This document shows positions 1-6,295 of a stretch of 20,121 nt of DNA, piece after piece. Made by a program: the position numbers and the translations under genes. This stretch comes from Nitriliruptoraceae bacterium (GTDB lineage Bacteria; Actinomycetota; Nitriliruptoria; Nitriliruptorales; Nitriliruptoraceae): the NCBI GenBank assembly GCA_007134165.1, contig SLLJ01000195.1:1-20121 (forward strand), in the 5' to 3' direction. Under the pieces are notes generated by a model. That model was given only the letters and a program-made list of their open reading frames with translations. It searched no databases and was not told the DNA's origin. Position 1 is the first letter of the stretch. The number at the start of each line of letters is the position of its first letter.

Positions 1-1499
1 CCGATCGGCGTGGTGGTCGGGAACAGCACCACGTTCTCGCCGAACAGCTGCAGGGTCAGGATCCCGGTGGAGGCCACCACGAAGAAGGTCGTGGGCTTGA
101 GCGCCGGCAGCGTCACGTTGCGGAAGCGCTGCCAGCGGTTGGCCCCGTCGATCATGGCCGCCTCGTGCAGGGTCTGATCCACGCTCTGCAGCCCGGCGAG
201 GAACAGCACCGCGTTGTAGCCGGTGAACATCCAGGCGAACACGATCACCAGCGAGAACAAGGCGATGTCCGCGTCCGACAGCCACTGCACGCGCGGATCG
301 GTCATCTCGGGGAGGAACCCGACGTTGTTCCAGGTCACCACGAACCGGGAGATGAGGTAGTTGAGCCACCCCGAGGTGGCGCTGAACAGCTGGCGCCAGA
401 TCAGGGCGACCGCCACCACCCCGGCGATCGAGGGCACGAAGTAGATCGCGCGGAAGGCCTTGACTCCGGGCGCCTTGGAGTTGAGCAGGGTCGCCAGCGC
501 CAGGGCCGGGATCGTGGACAGCGGCAGGGCGAACAGGGTGAACACGAAGATGTTGCGGATCGAGGTCCAGAACAGCACGTCGCGGGCGCCCACCACCACG
601 TTGCCCACGGTGAACCACGTGAAGTAGCCGGCGGGTAGCGCGCTGGCGGCGGTCTCCCCGGCGGACACCACCGAGACGTTGAGCGCGAGGATGTTGATGT
701 AGTTGCCCAGGCCCACGAAGTCGGCGTCACCGAACGCGTCCCACTCGGTCAGCGACACGAACAGGCTGAACAGCAGCGGGCCGGCGAAGAACGCCGTGAA
801 GCCCAGCAGGTTCGCCGAGACGAACAGCAGCCCGTCCACGGTGCGCTGCGCCCGCCCCGAGGCGTCGAGGTGTCGGGCCACGTCCGACTGAAAGGTGCGC
901 CACACGAGGTAGCCGCTGAGCAGCGCCACGCCGATCATGCTCAGCTGCAGCGGCTGGGCGGTGCGGGTCAGGAAGGTCCACAGTCCCGGCAGCAGTCCCA
1001 CCGCCAGCAGCGCGGCGGCGATCGCGACCCAGGAGACCTGGTGCAGGCGGCGGCGGACGGTGGGCGAGCCACCGGGCCGGTCCAGGAAGCCGGCGATCAC
1101 CCAGGCCAGCAGCGCGAGGCCGAGGAACGGCAGTCCCCGCACGAAGGTCGCCCCGAGCGCATCCAGCCCGACGAACACCCGGTTGACCTGCAGCAGCGTC
1201 AGCACCGCGCCGAGGAAGGTCAGGTAGTCCGCCGCCATGGACAGCAGCCGCCCGGCGTGCCGGTGCCTGGCCAGGGCAACGATCGCGCCGAGGTCCAGCC
1301 CGAGCAGTATGGTGGCCGCGCTGAGCGCAGCGATGCGGGTGGGGCCCGCGAGCTGCTCGCCGGTGAGCACCAGCGCGAGGGCGCCGGCGGCCAGCAGGGC
1401 GTGCACGGCCCGCCATCCCAGCAGGACCCGCACCCATCCGGCAGCACTGGCCAGGCGGGGTGGGCGGATGGTGGGGCGGGCGAGCTGAAGCGTCGACAC
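1..1499 (-). CDS. MalF-type sugar ABC transporter permease (3' end beyond left edge)
   Basis: Inner-membrane permease of a binding-protein-dependent carbohydrate importer. Reading the minus strand from GTG at 1499 gives about 499 residues open to the left edge. Residues from about 215 on match the MalF/UgpA permease fold: a membrane segment near DGLLFVSANLLGF, then LFSLFVSLTEWDAF and VGLGNY, and the cytoplasmic EAA loop at about 446-470 (EAAMIDGANRWQRF...LPALKP), which docks the ATPase. The first about 210 residues form an extra region with several hydrophobic segments, so the protein is much longer than the usual about 300 residues, though E. coli MalF is also long. The GTG at 1499 follows AAGGG by 8 bases; GTG at 1505 is an alternative. 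It lies downstream of the binding-protein gene in the same direction, so the two probably form one importer. Substrate is inferred to be a galactose-containing sugar from the nearby gal genes only. Confidence 0.9.
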   Translation of the reverse strand, partial: MSTLQLARPTIRPPRLASAAGWVRVLLGWRAVHALLAAGALALVLTGEQLAGPTRIAALSAATILLGLDLGAIVALARHRHAGRLLSMAADYLTFLGAVLTLLQVNRVFVGLDALGATFVRGLPFLGLALLAWVIAGFLDRPGGSPTVRRRLHQVSWVAIAAALLAVGLLPGLWTFLTRTAQPLQLSMIGVALLSGYLVWRTFQSDVARHLDASGRAQRTVDGLLFVSANLLGFTAFFAGPLLFSLFVSLTEWDAFGDADFVGLGNYINILALNVSVVSAGETAASALPAGYFTWFTVGNVVVGARDVLFWTSIRNIFVFTLFALPLSTIPALALATLLNSKAPGVKAFRAIYFVPSIAGVVAVALIWRQLFSATSGWLNYLISRFVVTWNNVGFLPEMTDPRVQWLSDADIALFSLVIVFAWMFTGYNAVLFLAGLQSVDQTLHEAAMIDGANRWQRFRNVTLPALKPTTFFVVASTGILTLQLFGENVVLFPTTTPI

Positions 1500-1525
1500 G
1501 ACCACATCCCTTCGTCCCTGGGCGC

Positions 1526-1552
1526 AGGCCGGCGACGTTGCGCCGCCGGCCT
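1526..1552 (-). other. Intergenic stem-loop 5' of the permease
   Basis: AGGCCGGC at 1526-1533 pairs with GCCGGCCT at 1545-1552, leaving an 11-base loop. It sits between the larger hairpin and the permease start. It could protect or tune the downstream message. No T-run follows, so it is not a classical terminator. Confidence 0.45.
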
Positions 1553-1561
1553 CCGCTCAGG

Positions 1562-1609
1562 GCTGCTGGGGCCCGCCCGGTCCTCGATGGCCGTGCGGGC
1601 CCCAGCAGC
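1562..1609 (-). terminator. Strong hairpin between binding protein and permease (attenuator or mRNA stabiliser)
   Basis: A perfect 15-bp inverted repeat (1562-1576 with 1595-1609, arm GCTGCTGGGGCCCGC) with an 18-base loop begins 9 bases after the stop codon of the binding-protein gene. There is no T-run. In importer operons such a structure often gives partial termination or shields the binding-protein mRNA, so that more binding protein than permease is made. That role is inferred here. Confidence 0.6.
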
Positions 1610-1617
1610 AGCGAAGG

Positions 1618-3021
1618 TCAGTCGAAGGTCGGGTCGAGCTGGGTGCAGATCGTCTCCTGGAACTCGTCCAGGGTCTGCGACCCGGCGACCACGCCCTCGA
1701 TGGCGGGGGCCATGATGGTGTCGAAGGCCGGCCAGTCACCCTGCCACAGCGGGCCCTCGGGGACCGAGCTCTCCAAGCCGTCGATGAAGGCCTGGTTGTT
1801 CTCGGGCGGGGTGAAGGTCAGGAAGGTGTCGATGGTGTCGGGGTCGTCCACCCGCGAGGGGATGTTGGCGCCGAGCTCGGCGATCATGCCCTGGATCTCC
1901 CCTTCGGTGAGGCGCGTGATCAGCTCGAAGGCCTCCTCGGGGTGCTCGGTGTTGGCGTTCACCACGTAGGCGCCCCAGAAGGTCCAGTTGATCGCTCCCG
2001 CCGGGCCGGCGGGGATGTTGACCACGTCCCAGTCGAAGGTGTTCTCGCGGTAGGCGGGGGTGGACCAGCGACCGGTCAGCTGCATGCCGACCTGGCCGGC
2101 CTGGAACGGCGGCTGGGAGTCCTCGCCGTAGGGCACGGCGAGTTCGTCCTGGTACAGCCCGACCATGTACTCCATCCCAAGGATGGACTCGTCGGTGTCC
2201 AGCGCGCAGGCGGTGCGGTCCTCGTTGAAGAACCCGCCGCCGGCCGAGTTGATCCAGATGCCGGGGTTTGCCCACCAGTTGTTCATGCCGAAGCCGAAGA
2301 TCTCCCCACCGAGGGCGTCGACGGCTTCGCCGACCTCCCGGAAGGTGTCCCAGTTCCAGTCGCCCGCAGCGTCGAGCTCACGCGGGTCGGGGGCGCCCGC
2401 CTCAGCGATCAGGTCGAGGTTGAGGTACAGCGCGAAGGTCGACACGTCGCGGGGCAGGCCCCACAGTGCCGGGCCGGTGGTCTCGGTGGCCGGGTCGAAG
2501 GTGAGCAGCTCCATCGGACCCGGGGCGTAGGCGTCGTCGCCGGCGTAGGCGTCGCTGGCCTCCGCCAGATCGCGCAGGTCGAGGATCAGCCCGCGGTTGG
2601 CGAAGTCGGCGATGTCGGTGCCGGGGATCCAGAACACGTCGGGTGCGGTGCCCCCGGCGATCTCGGTGCGCAGCGCGTCCTGGTAGGCGGCGGTCTCGGT
2701 GCCGCCGGGCTCGTACTCCAGGCTCACGCCGTCCCAGGCGGCCTGGATCGTGTCACTCGCCTCCTGGTAGACGTCGATCTCGGCCTGGTTGTCGGGTCGG
2801 GTGCGCCAGCGCAGGTTCAGTTCGTCGTCGACGGCCTCAGGTTCCTCGGCGGGTTCCTCCTCAGGTTCCTCGGCGGGTTCCTCCTCAGGTTCGTCGGCGG
2901 GTTCCTCCGCGGGCTCCTCGATGACGTCGTCGACGGGGTCGTCGACGTCATCATCGGTGCCGCAGGCGGTCGCCACGACCGCCAGGGCGGTGGCGAGTGC
3001 GATCAAGCGCTTGGTTCGCAT
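1618..3021 (-). CDS. Extracellular sugar-binding lipoprotein of ABC importer (family 1)
   Basis: A 467-residue solute-binding protein that captures a sugar outside the membrane and hands it to the permease encoded next. The start at 3021 is set by GAGGAG three bases upstream and by a lipoprotein signal: basic MRTKR, a hydrophobic run, then VATAC with the lipidated Cys at residue 20. Residues 22-68 are an Asp/Glu/Pro linker with repeated EEEPAEEP units. The rest resembles family 1 carbohydrate-binding proteins, with stretches such as GGTAPDVFWIPGTDIADFA, GLPRDVSTFALYLNLDLIAEAG and a Trp-rich part (NNWWANPGIWIN). Upstream is a promoter with a palindrome in its spacer; downstream are two hairpins and the permease. 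The substrate is not determined by sequence; galactosides are a guess from the gal neighbours. Confidence 0.93.
   Translation of the reverse strand: MRTKRLIALATALAVVATACGTDDDVDDPVDDVIEEPAEEPADEPEEEPAEEPEEEPAEEPEAVDDELNLRWRTRPDNQAEIDVYQEASDTIQAAWDGVSLEYEPGGTETAAYQDALRTEIAGGTAPDVFWIPGTDIADFANRGLILDLRDLAEASDAYAGDDAYAPGPMELLTFDPATETTGPALWGLPRDVSTFALYLNLDLIAEAGAPDPRELDAAGDWNWDTFREVGEAVDALGGEIFGFGMNNWWANPGIWINSAGGGFFNEDRTACALDTDESILGMEYMVGLYQDELAVPYGEDSQPPFQAGQVGMQLTGRWSTPAYRENTFDWDVVNIPAGPAGAINWTFWGAYVVNANTEHPEEAFELITRLTEGEIQGMIAELGANIPSRVDDPDTIDTFLTFTPPENNQAFIDGLESSVPEGPLWQGDWPAFDTIMAPAIEGVVAGSQTLDEFQETICTQLDPTFD
2838..2909. repeat. 24-bp tandem repeat (3 copies) encoding the acidic linker
   Basis: Units at 2838-2861 and 2862-2885 are identical; 2886-2909 differs at two bases. 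Each encodes an eight-residue Glu/Pro/Ala unit of the linker between the lipidated Cys and the binding domain. Copy number could vary without breaking the frame. Confidence 0.85.
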
Positions 3022-3120
3022 GGTCTCCTCGTTCTTGCGCCGGTTGCGGCGCATCAGGTGCTCACGACGTCCCTGCGCAGCAGGTCGGTGGCGTTCGCCA
3101 CCTCGACGTCGGGTCGTGGA

Positions 3121-3135
3121 CGGGCATACTGCCCG
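3121..3135 (-). other. Small hairpin in the leader of the binding-protein mRNA
   Basis: CGGGCA at 3121-3126 pairs with TGCCCG at 3130-3135 around a 3-base loop. It falls within the approximately 127-base leader predicted between the promoter and the start at 3021. No function can be assigned. Confidence 0.35.
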
Positions 3136-3154
3136 CCGGGGTCGCCGTACCACC

Positions 3155-3201
3155 CTTGTAGCTGAGGTTTCGAAACGCCGTCAAGTGCCTTCAGTCACTT
3201 G
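3155..3201 (-). promoter_or_regulatory. Promoter and operator region of the binding-protein gene
   Basis: On the minus strand a -35 box TTGACG (3184-3179) and a -10-like TACAAG (3160-3155) are 18 bases apart. The spacer contains a perfect 10-bp palindrome GTTTCGAAAC (3167-3176). A second inverted repeat, CAAGTG-8 bases-CACTTG (3182-3201), overlaps the -35 box. Both positions suit a repressor that blocks RNA polymerase. The adjacent DeoR-family protein is an obvious candidate, but which element it binds is inference. Confidence 0.6.
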
Positions 3202-3254
3202 TGGCTCCGTAGCCTTGCGAAGGTCTCCTATCGCGATCGTTGGAACACCCGCCG

Positions 3255-4055
3255 TCAGGGGGTGACCGGCACCAACTGGACGTCGATACCGGCCGTGCGC
3301 AGTGCGTCCACCTGGCCGCCGTTCGCCCCTTCGTCGGTGACCAGCACGTCGATGTCGTCCAGGGGGCAGACGTGGGCCAGCGCGACCTGGCCGAGCTTCG
3401 AGCTGTCGGCGCACAGGATGCGCTGCTGGGAGGCGGCGACCATCTGGCGCTTGATCTCGGTCTCGGGGAGATTGACGTTGGTCACACCAGCTTCGACATC
3501 GACACCGTTGCAGCCCAGGAACAGCTTGCCGGCGTGGATCGAGTGGAGCACGAAGCCCGCCAGGGGCTCCACCAGCGAGTGCTGCTTGGGTCGCAGGGTG
3601 CCGCCGGTCACCACCACGCTGAGCCGCGGGTGGGCCGCTTCCAGGGCCAGGGCGATCGTCAACGACGAGGTGAACACGGTCACCTCGCCGAGGTCCTGGC
3701 GGGCGGCCAGGGCGTGGGCGACCGCGGTGGTGGTGCTCCCGACGTCGAGGATGATGGTGTCCCAGGAGTCGACCAGCTGTGCGGCGGCATCGCCGATCGC
3801 GCGCTTCTCGCGCGAGGCGCGGGCCTCGGCCTCCTCGAAGGGCCGCTCGATGGACGAGGCCGCCCGCGGCACGGCCCCGCCGCGCACGCGGCGCAGCGCG
3901 CCCCGACGCTCCAGCACGCCGAGGTCGGAGCGCACGGTGACCTCGGAGACCTCGAAGCGGGTCGCGAGTTCGTTGACGCGCACGAAGTCGCGCTCTTGGA
4001 GCAGCGCGAGCATGCGCTCCCGGCGCACCCGCGCCGGTGGTGCCTCAGCGTTCAT
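3255..4055 (-). CDS. DeoR-family transcriptional regulator of sugar uptake
   Basis: A 266-residue regulator. Residues about 10-65 form the DeoR winged helix-turn-helix (RRERMLALLQERDFVRVNELA, then EVSEVTVRSDLGVLERRGALRRVRGGAV). The rest is the sugar-phosphate-sensing DeoRC domain, with DTIILDVGSTTTAVAHAL, GEVTVFTSSL and FLGCNGVDVEAG. Family members are usually repressors released by a phosphorylated sugar. The ATG at 4055 overlaps the end of galE by 11 bases, implying co-transcription and translational coupling with galE; an in-frame TTG at 4067 is possible. The gene lies between the binding-protein gene and galE, so it probably controls this importer and perhaps the gal genes. The inducer is not shown by sequence. 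Confidence 0.93.
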   Translation of the reverse strand: MNAEAPPARVRRERMLALLQERDFVRVNELATRFEVSEVTVRSDLGVLERRGALRRVRGGAVPRAASSIERPFEEAEARASREKRAIGDAAAQLVDSWDTIILDVGSTTTAVAHALAARQDLGEVTVFTSSLTIALALEAAHPRLSVVVTGGTLRPKQHSLVEPLAGFVLHSIHAGKLFLGCNGVDVEAGVTNVNLPETEIKRQMVAASQQRILCADSSKLGQVALAHVCPLDDIDVLVTDEGANGGQVDALRTAGIDVQLVPVTP

Positions 4056-5010
4056 GGGCGCGCTCAACCCAGGCGTCGGCGACGATGCCGGTCAGGTCCT
4101 GTCGGGTCGGCGCCCAGCCCAGCAGTTGACGGGCACGCTGCGAGGAGGCGACCAGCACGGCCGGGTCTCCGACCCGGCGGGGGGCCTCGTCGGCGGGGAT
4201 CGGATGGCCGGTTACCTCGCGGGCCGCCTCGATCACCTCGCGGACGCTGAAGCCGGCGCCGTTGCCGAGGTTGACGGTCAGCGAGCCGTGCTCGTCGAGC
4301 CGCTCGACCGCCCGCACGTGGGCATCGGCAAGGTCGGCGACGTGCACGTAGTCGCGCACGGCGGTGCCGTCGGGGGTGGGGTAATCGGTCCCGAAGATCG
4401 CGACTCGCTCGCGTTGGCCACGCGCGACCTGCAGCACCAGCGGGATCAGGTGGGTTTCGGGGTGGTGGCGTTCGGGCCGGCCAGGTGTGGCCCCGGCGGC
4501 GTTGAAGTAGCGCAGGCAGGCGGTGCGAAGCCCATGGATGCGATGGTGCCAGGCGAGCATGCGTTCGACCAGCAGCTTGGACTCGCCGTAGGCGTTGGTC
4601 GGCAGCAGGGCGTCGTGCTCGTCGATCGGCGTGCGTTCAGGCTCGCCGTAGACCGCGGCGGTGGAGGACAGCACGAAACGGCCCACGTCGTGCTGCAGCA
4701 GCACTTCGAGCAGCCGGGCGGTGCCCGCGGTGTTGACCGCGAAGAACCGCTCGGGGACCCGCATCGACTCCCCGGCCTCGATCAGCGCGGCGAAGTGCAG
4801 GCAGGCCTCGAAGCCTCCGGCGGCCACCACCGGACCGATGGCGGCCGGGTCGGTCATGTCCACCTCGACGAACTGCGCGCCCGCGGGCACGGCGTCGCGG
4901 TGCCCGGTGCTGAGGTTGTCGGCGACCACCACCTCGTGTCCGGCGTCGAGCAGGGCCGCCGCCGTGGTCGCCCCGATGTAGCCGGCCCCACCGGTCACCA
5001 GCGTCCGCAT
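4045..5010 (-). CDS. galE: UDP-glucose 4-epimerase
   Basis: Interconverts UDP-galactose and UDP-glucose in the cytoplasm, the NAD-dependent step of the Leloir pathway. The 321-residue length is normal. The N-terminal Rossmann loop is GGAGYIG (7-13). The catalytic set is present: SST at 115-117, then Tyr141 and Lys145 in AYGESK. GalE-typical stretches include FNAAGATPG, DGTAVRDYVHVADLADAHV and LGNGAGFSVREVI. The start at 5010 gives the expected MRTLVTGGAGYIG and has AAGG about 9 bases upstream. It is divergent from galK, and its end overlaps the DeoR-family gene, so galE and the regulator are likely one transcript. galT is not in the window. Confidence 0.97.
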   Translation of the reverse strand: MRTLVTGGAGYIGATTAAALLDAGHEVVVADNLSTGHRDAVPAGAQFVEVDMTDPAAIGPVVAAGGFEACLHFAALIEAGESMRVPERFFAVNTAGTARLLEVLLQHDVGRFVLSSTAAVYGEPERTPIDEHDALLPTNAYGESKLLVERMLAWHHRIHGLRTACLRYFNAAGATPGRPERHHPETHLIPLVLQVARGQRERVAIFGTDYPTPDGTAVRDYVHVADLADAHVRAVERLDEHGSLTVNLGNGAGFSVREVIEAAREVTGHPIPADEAPRRVGDPAVLVASSQRARQLLGWAPTRQDLTGIVADAWVERAHER

Positions 5011-5030
5011 CTGGCTGCCTTTCGCCCGCG

Positions 5031-5070
5031 GCCTTCGATAACTTGCTGGAGGCTTCGATTCCTTACGATA
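5031..5070. promoter_or_regulatory. galE-galK intergenic control region with TTCGAT repeats
   Basis: The 100-base gap between the divergent galE and galK genes holds GCCTTCGATA (5031-5040), GGCTTCGATT (5051-5060) and the weaker CCTTACGATA (5061-5070). The first two are exactly 20 bases apart, about two helical turns. For galK, a -10 box TACGAT (5064-5069) with a poor -35 TTGCTG (5043-5048) overlaps the repeats, so a bound regulator would interfere with transcription. The DeoR-family protein is a candidate binder. Confidence 0.5.
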
Positions 5071-5110
5071 GACCATGCCCCCATCCCGGGCCACCAGCAG
5101 AAGGCAGGAC

Positions 5111-6229
5111 ATGCGCACCTTCCGGGCGCCCGGACGCGCCAACCTCATCGGCGAGCACACCGACACCACCGACGGACTGGTGCTGCCCGCCGCCATCGAC
5201 CGTGCAGTCGTGCTCACCGGCGTGCCGGGTGGCCAGCGCCTCCGGTTGCGCTCCGCGCAGGCCGACGGCGAGCTCGACCTGGCCGCCGACGGCTCCGAAG
5301 TGCCACCCGCGGGTTGGGGCCGGTTCGTGGCGGCCGTGGCCGCGGAGCTCGACGTGCTCGGGCGCGCACCGGTCGGGTTCACCGGGGAGTTGCGCTCGGA
5401 CCTGCCCCAGGGGGCCGGCCTGTCCTCCTCGGCGGCGCTCGAGGTCGTGCTCACCATCGCCCTGGCGGATGCGGCCGGGTTGAACCTCGAGCCCCTGGAG
5501 GTCGCCAAGCTGGGACGCCGGGCGGAGCACCGCGCGGTCGGGGTGCCCTCCGGCCTGATGGACCAGGCCGCCTCGGTACTCGGCCGCGCGGATCACGCCG
5601 TGCTGCTCGACTGCGCCACCCTCGAGCACCGCACCGTGCCCCTGCCCCCCGACCACGAGCTGCTGGTGATCGACTCCGGGGTGCGCCGGGAGCTCGAGAC
5701 CTCCGGCTACGCCGAGCGCACCGAGCAGCTGCGTGCCGCCCTGCCCGTGCTCGCCGGTCGGCGCCCGGCCGAGGTCCATCCCGACGAGCTGCCCACCCTG
5801 CTCGCCGGACTCGACGAGCTCCCGGCCCGGCGTCTGCGCCACGTGGTGACCGAGAACGCCCGGGTGCTCGCCGCCGAGGCGGCGCTGCGCGCCGACGACC
5901 TCGAGGCGCTCGGCGCGGTGTTCGCCGCCGGTCACGCCAGTCTGCGCGACGACTTCGAGGTGTCGGTGCCCGAGCTCGACACGCTGGTGGAGCTCGCTCA
6001 GCAGGCGGGGGCGAGCGCGGCGCGGATGACGGGCGGGGGCTTCGGCGGCGCGATCGTGGTCCTGGTCCCGGCCGCGCGGGCCGAGGGGCTCGCGGAAGAG
6101 GTGCTCGAGGGCTACGCGCGGCGTCACCCGCAGCGCGCGGTCGCCGTGCACCGCTGCCGGGCCGCCGACGGCGCCGGCATCGTGGTGGAGGGCGAGGGCC
6201 GTGTTCATGTTCCAGATGGCCACGGGTAA
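5111..6229 (+). CDS. galK: Galactokinase
   Basis: Phosphorylates alpha-D-galactose with ATP to galactose 1-phosphate. It is a cytoplasmic GHMP kinase of 372 residues. The three GHMP motifs are all present: the galactose signature GRANLIGEHTD (8-18), the phosphate-binding loop LPQGAGLSSSAALEV (98-112), and MTGGGFGGA (306-314). The usual Tyr in the signature (HTDYNDG in many homologues) is replaced, giving HTDTTDG. The start at 5111 gives the canonical MRTFRAPGR and follows AAGG by six bases; ATG at 5075 would add 12 atypical residues and lies only five bases after the predicted -10 box. The gene is divergent from galE. A phosphate transporter follows after 66 bases. Confidence 0.96.
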   Translation: MRTFRAPGRANLIGEHTDTTDGLVLPAAIDRAVVLTGVPGGQRLRLRSAQADGELDLAADGSEVPPAGWGRFVAAVAAELDVLGRAPVGFTGELRSDLPQGAGLSSSAALEVVLTIALADAAGLNLEPLEVAKLGRRAEHRAVGVPSGLMDQAASVLGRADHAVLLDCATLEHRTVPLPPDHELLVIDSGVRRELETSGYAERTEQLRAALPVLAGRRPAEVHPDELPTLLAGLDELPARRLRHVVTENARVLAAEAALRADDLEALGAVFAAGHASLRDDFEVSVPELDTLVELAQQAGASAARMTGGGFGGAIVVLVPAARAEGLAEEVLEGYARRHPQRAVAVHRCRAADGAGIVVEGEGRVHVPDGHG

Positions 6230-6259
6230 CCGAGCAGCAACCTTTCGATGATTCTGGGC

Positions 6260-6265
6260 TAGGGT
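6260..6265 (+). promoter_or_regulatory. Predicted -10 box of the phosphate cotransporter gene
   Basis: TAGGGT fits the actinobacterial TANNNT -10 pattern and would start transcription about 24 bases before the GTG at 6296, leaving room for the GGGAGG ribosome site at 6281-6286. No clear -35 box is visible. It suggests this gene need not depend on the galK promoter. Confidence 0.4.
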
Positions 6266-6295
6266 CCGCGCCGGCTGGATGGGAGGTCTGCCGCC

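Noticed and set aside
3022..3054. Alternative ATG at 3054 for the sugar-binding protein
   Set aside because: It lacks a ribosome site and would put a highly charged stretch before the lipoprotein signal peptide.
5075..5110. Alternative ATG at 5075 for galK
   Set aside because: It adds 12 residues not typical of galactokinases and lies about where transcription is predicted to start. A leaderless start there is not fully excluded.
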